Shown: positions 13,648 to 13,892 of the stretch, piece by piece
How positions within the stretch are numbered: position 1 is the first letter of the stretch
Layout: the number at the start of each line of letters is the position of its first letter
DNA from: JBEIFW01 sp044370695
Lineage (GTDB): Bacteria > Actinomycetota > Acidimicrobiia > Acidimicrobiales > Ilumatobacteraceae
Direction of reading: 5' to 3'
DNA length: 13,892 nt
Assembly (NCBI GenBank): GCA_044370695.1
Contig: JBILVB010000104.1
Span: 1 to 13,892 of the forward strand
The notes under the pieces: model-generated
What the model saw: the letters and a program-made list of their open reading frames with translations, nothing else
The model's database searches: none
Told to the model about the DNA's origin: nothing
Made by a program: the position numbers and the translations under genes

Positions 13648-13892
13648 TCAGGCTCCGGCAGCCTCCAACGCCCGACGGGTCAACACCTTGGCCAGATGCG
13701 CCCGATACTCCGGCGAAGCGTTCAGGTCACCCTGCGGCTCCGCATCCGCCGCCGCGAACTCCGCTGCCTCGGCCGCCGACGCCCCACCCTGCAACGCCGC
13801 CACCACCTGCGCCGCGAACACCGGCGTCGAGCCCATGTTCACCAACGCCACCCCCGACGACCCGTTCTGCTTCCACGCCGCAACCCCGACGA
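13648..13892 (-). CDS. CoxM-like FAD-binding subunit of a molybdenum hydroxylase, C-terminus (partial)
   Basis: About 81 residues read from the right edge of the window to a TGA at 13648-13650. The sequence VGVAAWKQNG, then VALVNMGSTPVFAAQ, and near the end DLNASPEYRAHLAKVLTRRA matches the C-terminal domain of medium (FAD) subunits of the xanthine dehydrogenase/CO dehydrogenase family, where 'GSTP.RA' and 'YR..L..vL..RAL' are usual. This subunit passes electrons from the iron-sulfur subunit to FAD. The in-frame GTG at 13849-13851 is not the true start, since family sequence continues upstream of it. Partner large (molybdopterin) and small ([2Fe-2S]) subunits would be expected just beyond the window. 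The substrate (CO, purine, aldehyde or other) cannot be inferred from this fragment. Confidence 0.8.
   Translation of the reverse strand, partial: VGVAAWKQNGSSGVALVNMGSTPVFAAQVVAALQGGASAAEAAEFAAADAEPQGDLNASPEYRAHLAKVLTRRALEAAGA

Overview
The window is very GC-rich (roughly 70% or more by eye), with long open frames on the antisense strand and frequent GTG starts. This is typical of a high-GC actinobacterium. The best guide to lineage is the same-strand order pdtaR, polA, rpsA, which resembles Rv1626-Rv1629-Rv1630 of Mycobacterium tuberculosis. The non-standard material around it (an acyl-CoA dehydrogenase, a DUF4262 gene and a small polysaccharide cassette) would fit a deep-branching group such as Acidimicrobiia, but that placement is inference. 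I see no tRNA, rRNA, CRISPR array, insertion sequence or integrase.

Layout. Positions 1-2129, minus strand: the 5' end of a membrane sensor-like gene, cut by the window edge, preceded by malQ (4-alpha-glucanotransferase). A 67-bp divergent gap (2130-2196) holds a perfect 10+10 bp inverted repeat and a -10 element placed for a leaderless mRNA. Positions 2197-9838, plus strand: a small coiled-coil protein of unknown function, the ANTAR response regulator PdtaR, DNA polymerase I, a possible 27-codon linker ORF, a SAM-dependent methyltransferase, ribosomal protein S1, an acyl-CoA dehydrogenase and a DUF4262 protein. Positions 9793-13402, minus strand: three translationally coupled genes for surface polysaccharide (family 2 glycosyltransferase, then O-antigen ligase/polymerase, then Wzx-like flippase). 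The flippase gene runs 46 bp into the end of the DUF4262 gene. Positions 13648-13892, minus strand: the 3' end of a CoxM-type FAD-binding subunit of a molybdenum hydroxylase.

How the genes fit together. The pdtaR-polA junction overlaps by 4 nt, so a transcript regulator and the main repair and Okazaki-fragment polymerase are made from one message. rpsA appears to have its own promoter in the 153-bp gap before it. The minus-strand trio is a compact assemble, polymerise and export set for a glycan, with both junctions overlapping by 4 nt. The acyl-CoA dehydrogenase and the DUF4262 gene probably share a transcript starting at 8043-8071, where a perfect 17-bp palindrome sits between possible -35 and -10 elements.

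I found no clearly new multi-gene system. The items most worth a second look are the divergent control region at 2130-2196 with its uncharacterised coiled-coil gene, the double-ATGA linker ORF after polA, the palindrome-embedded promoter before the acyl-CoA dehydrogenase, and the tail-to-tail coding overlap at 9793-9838.
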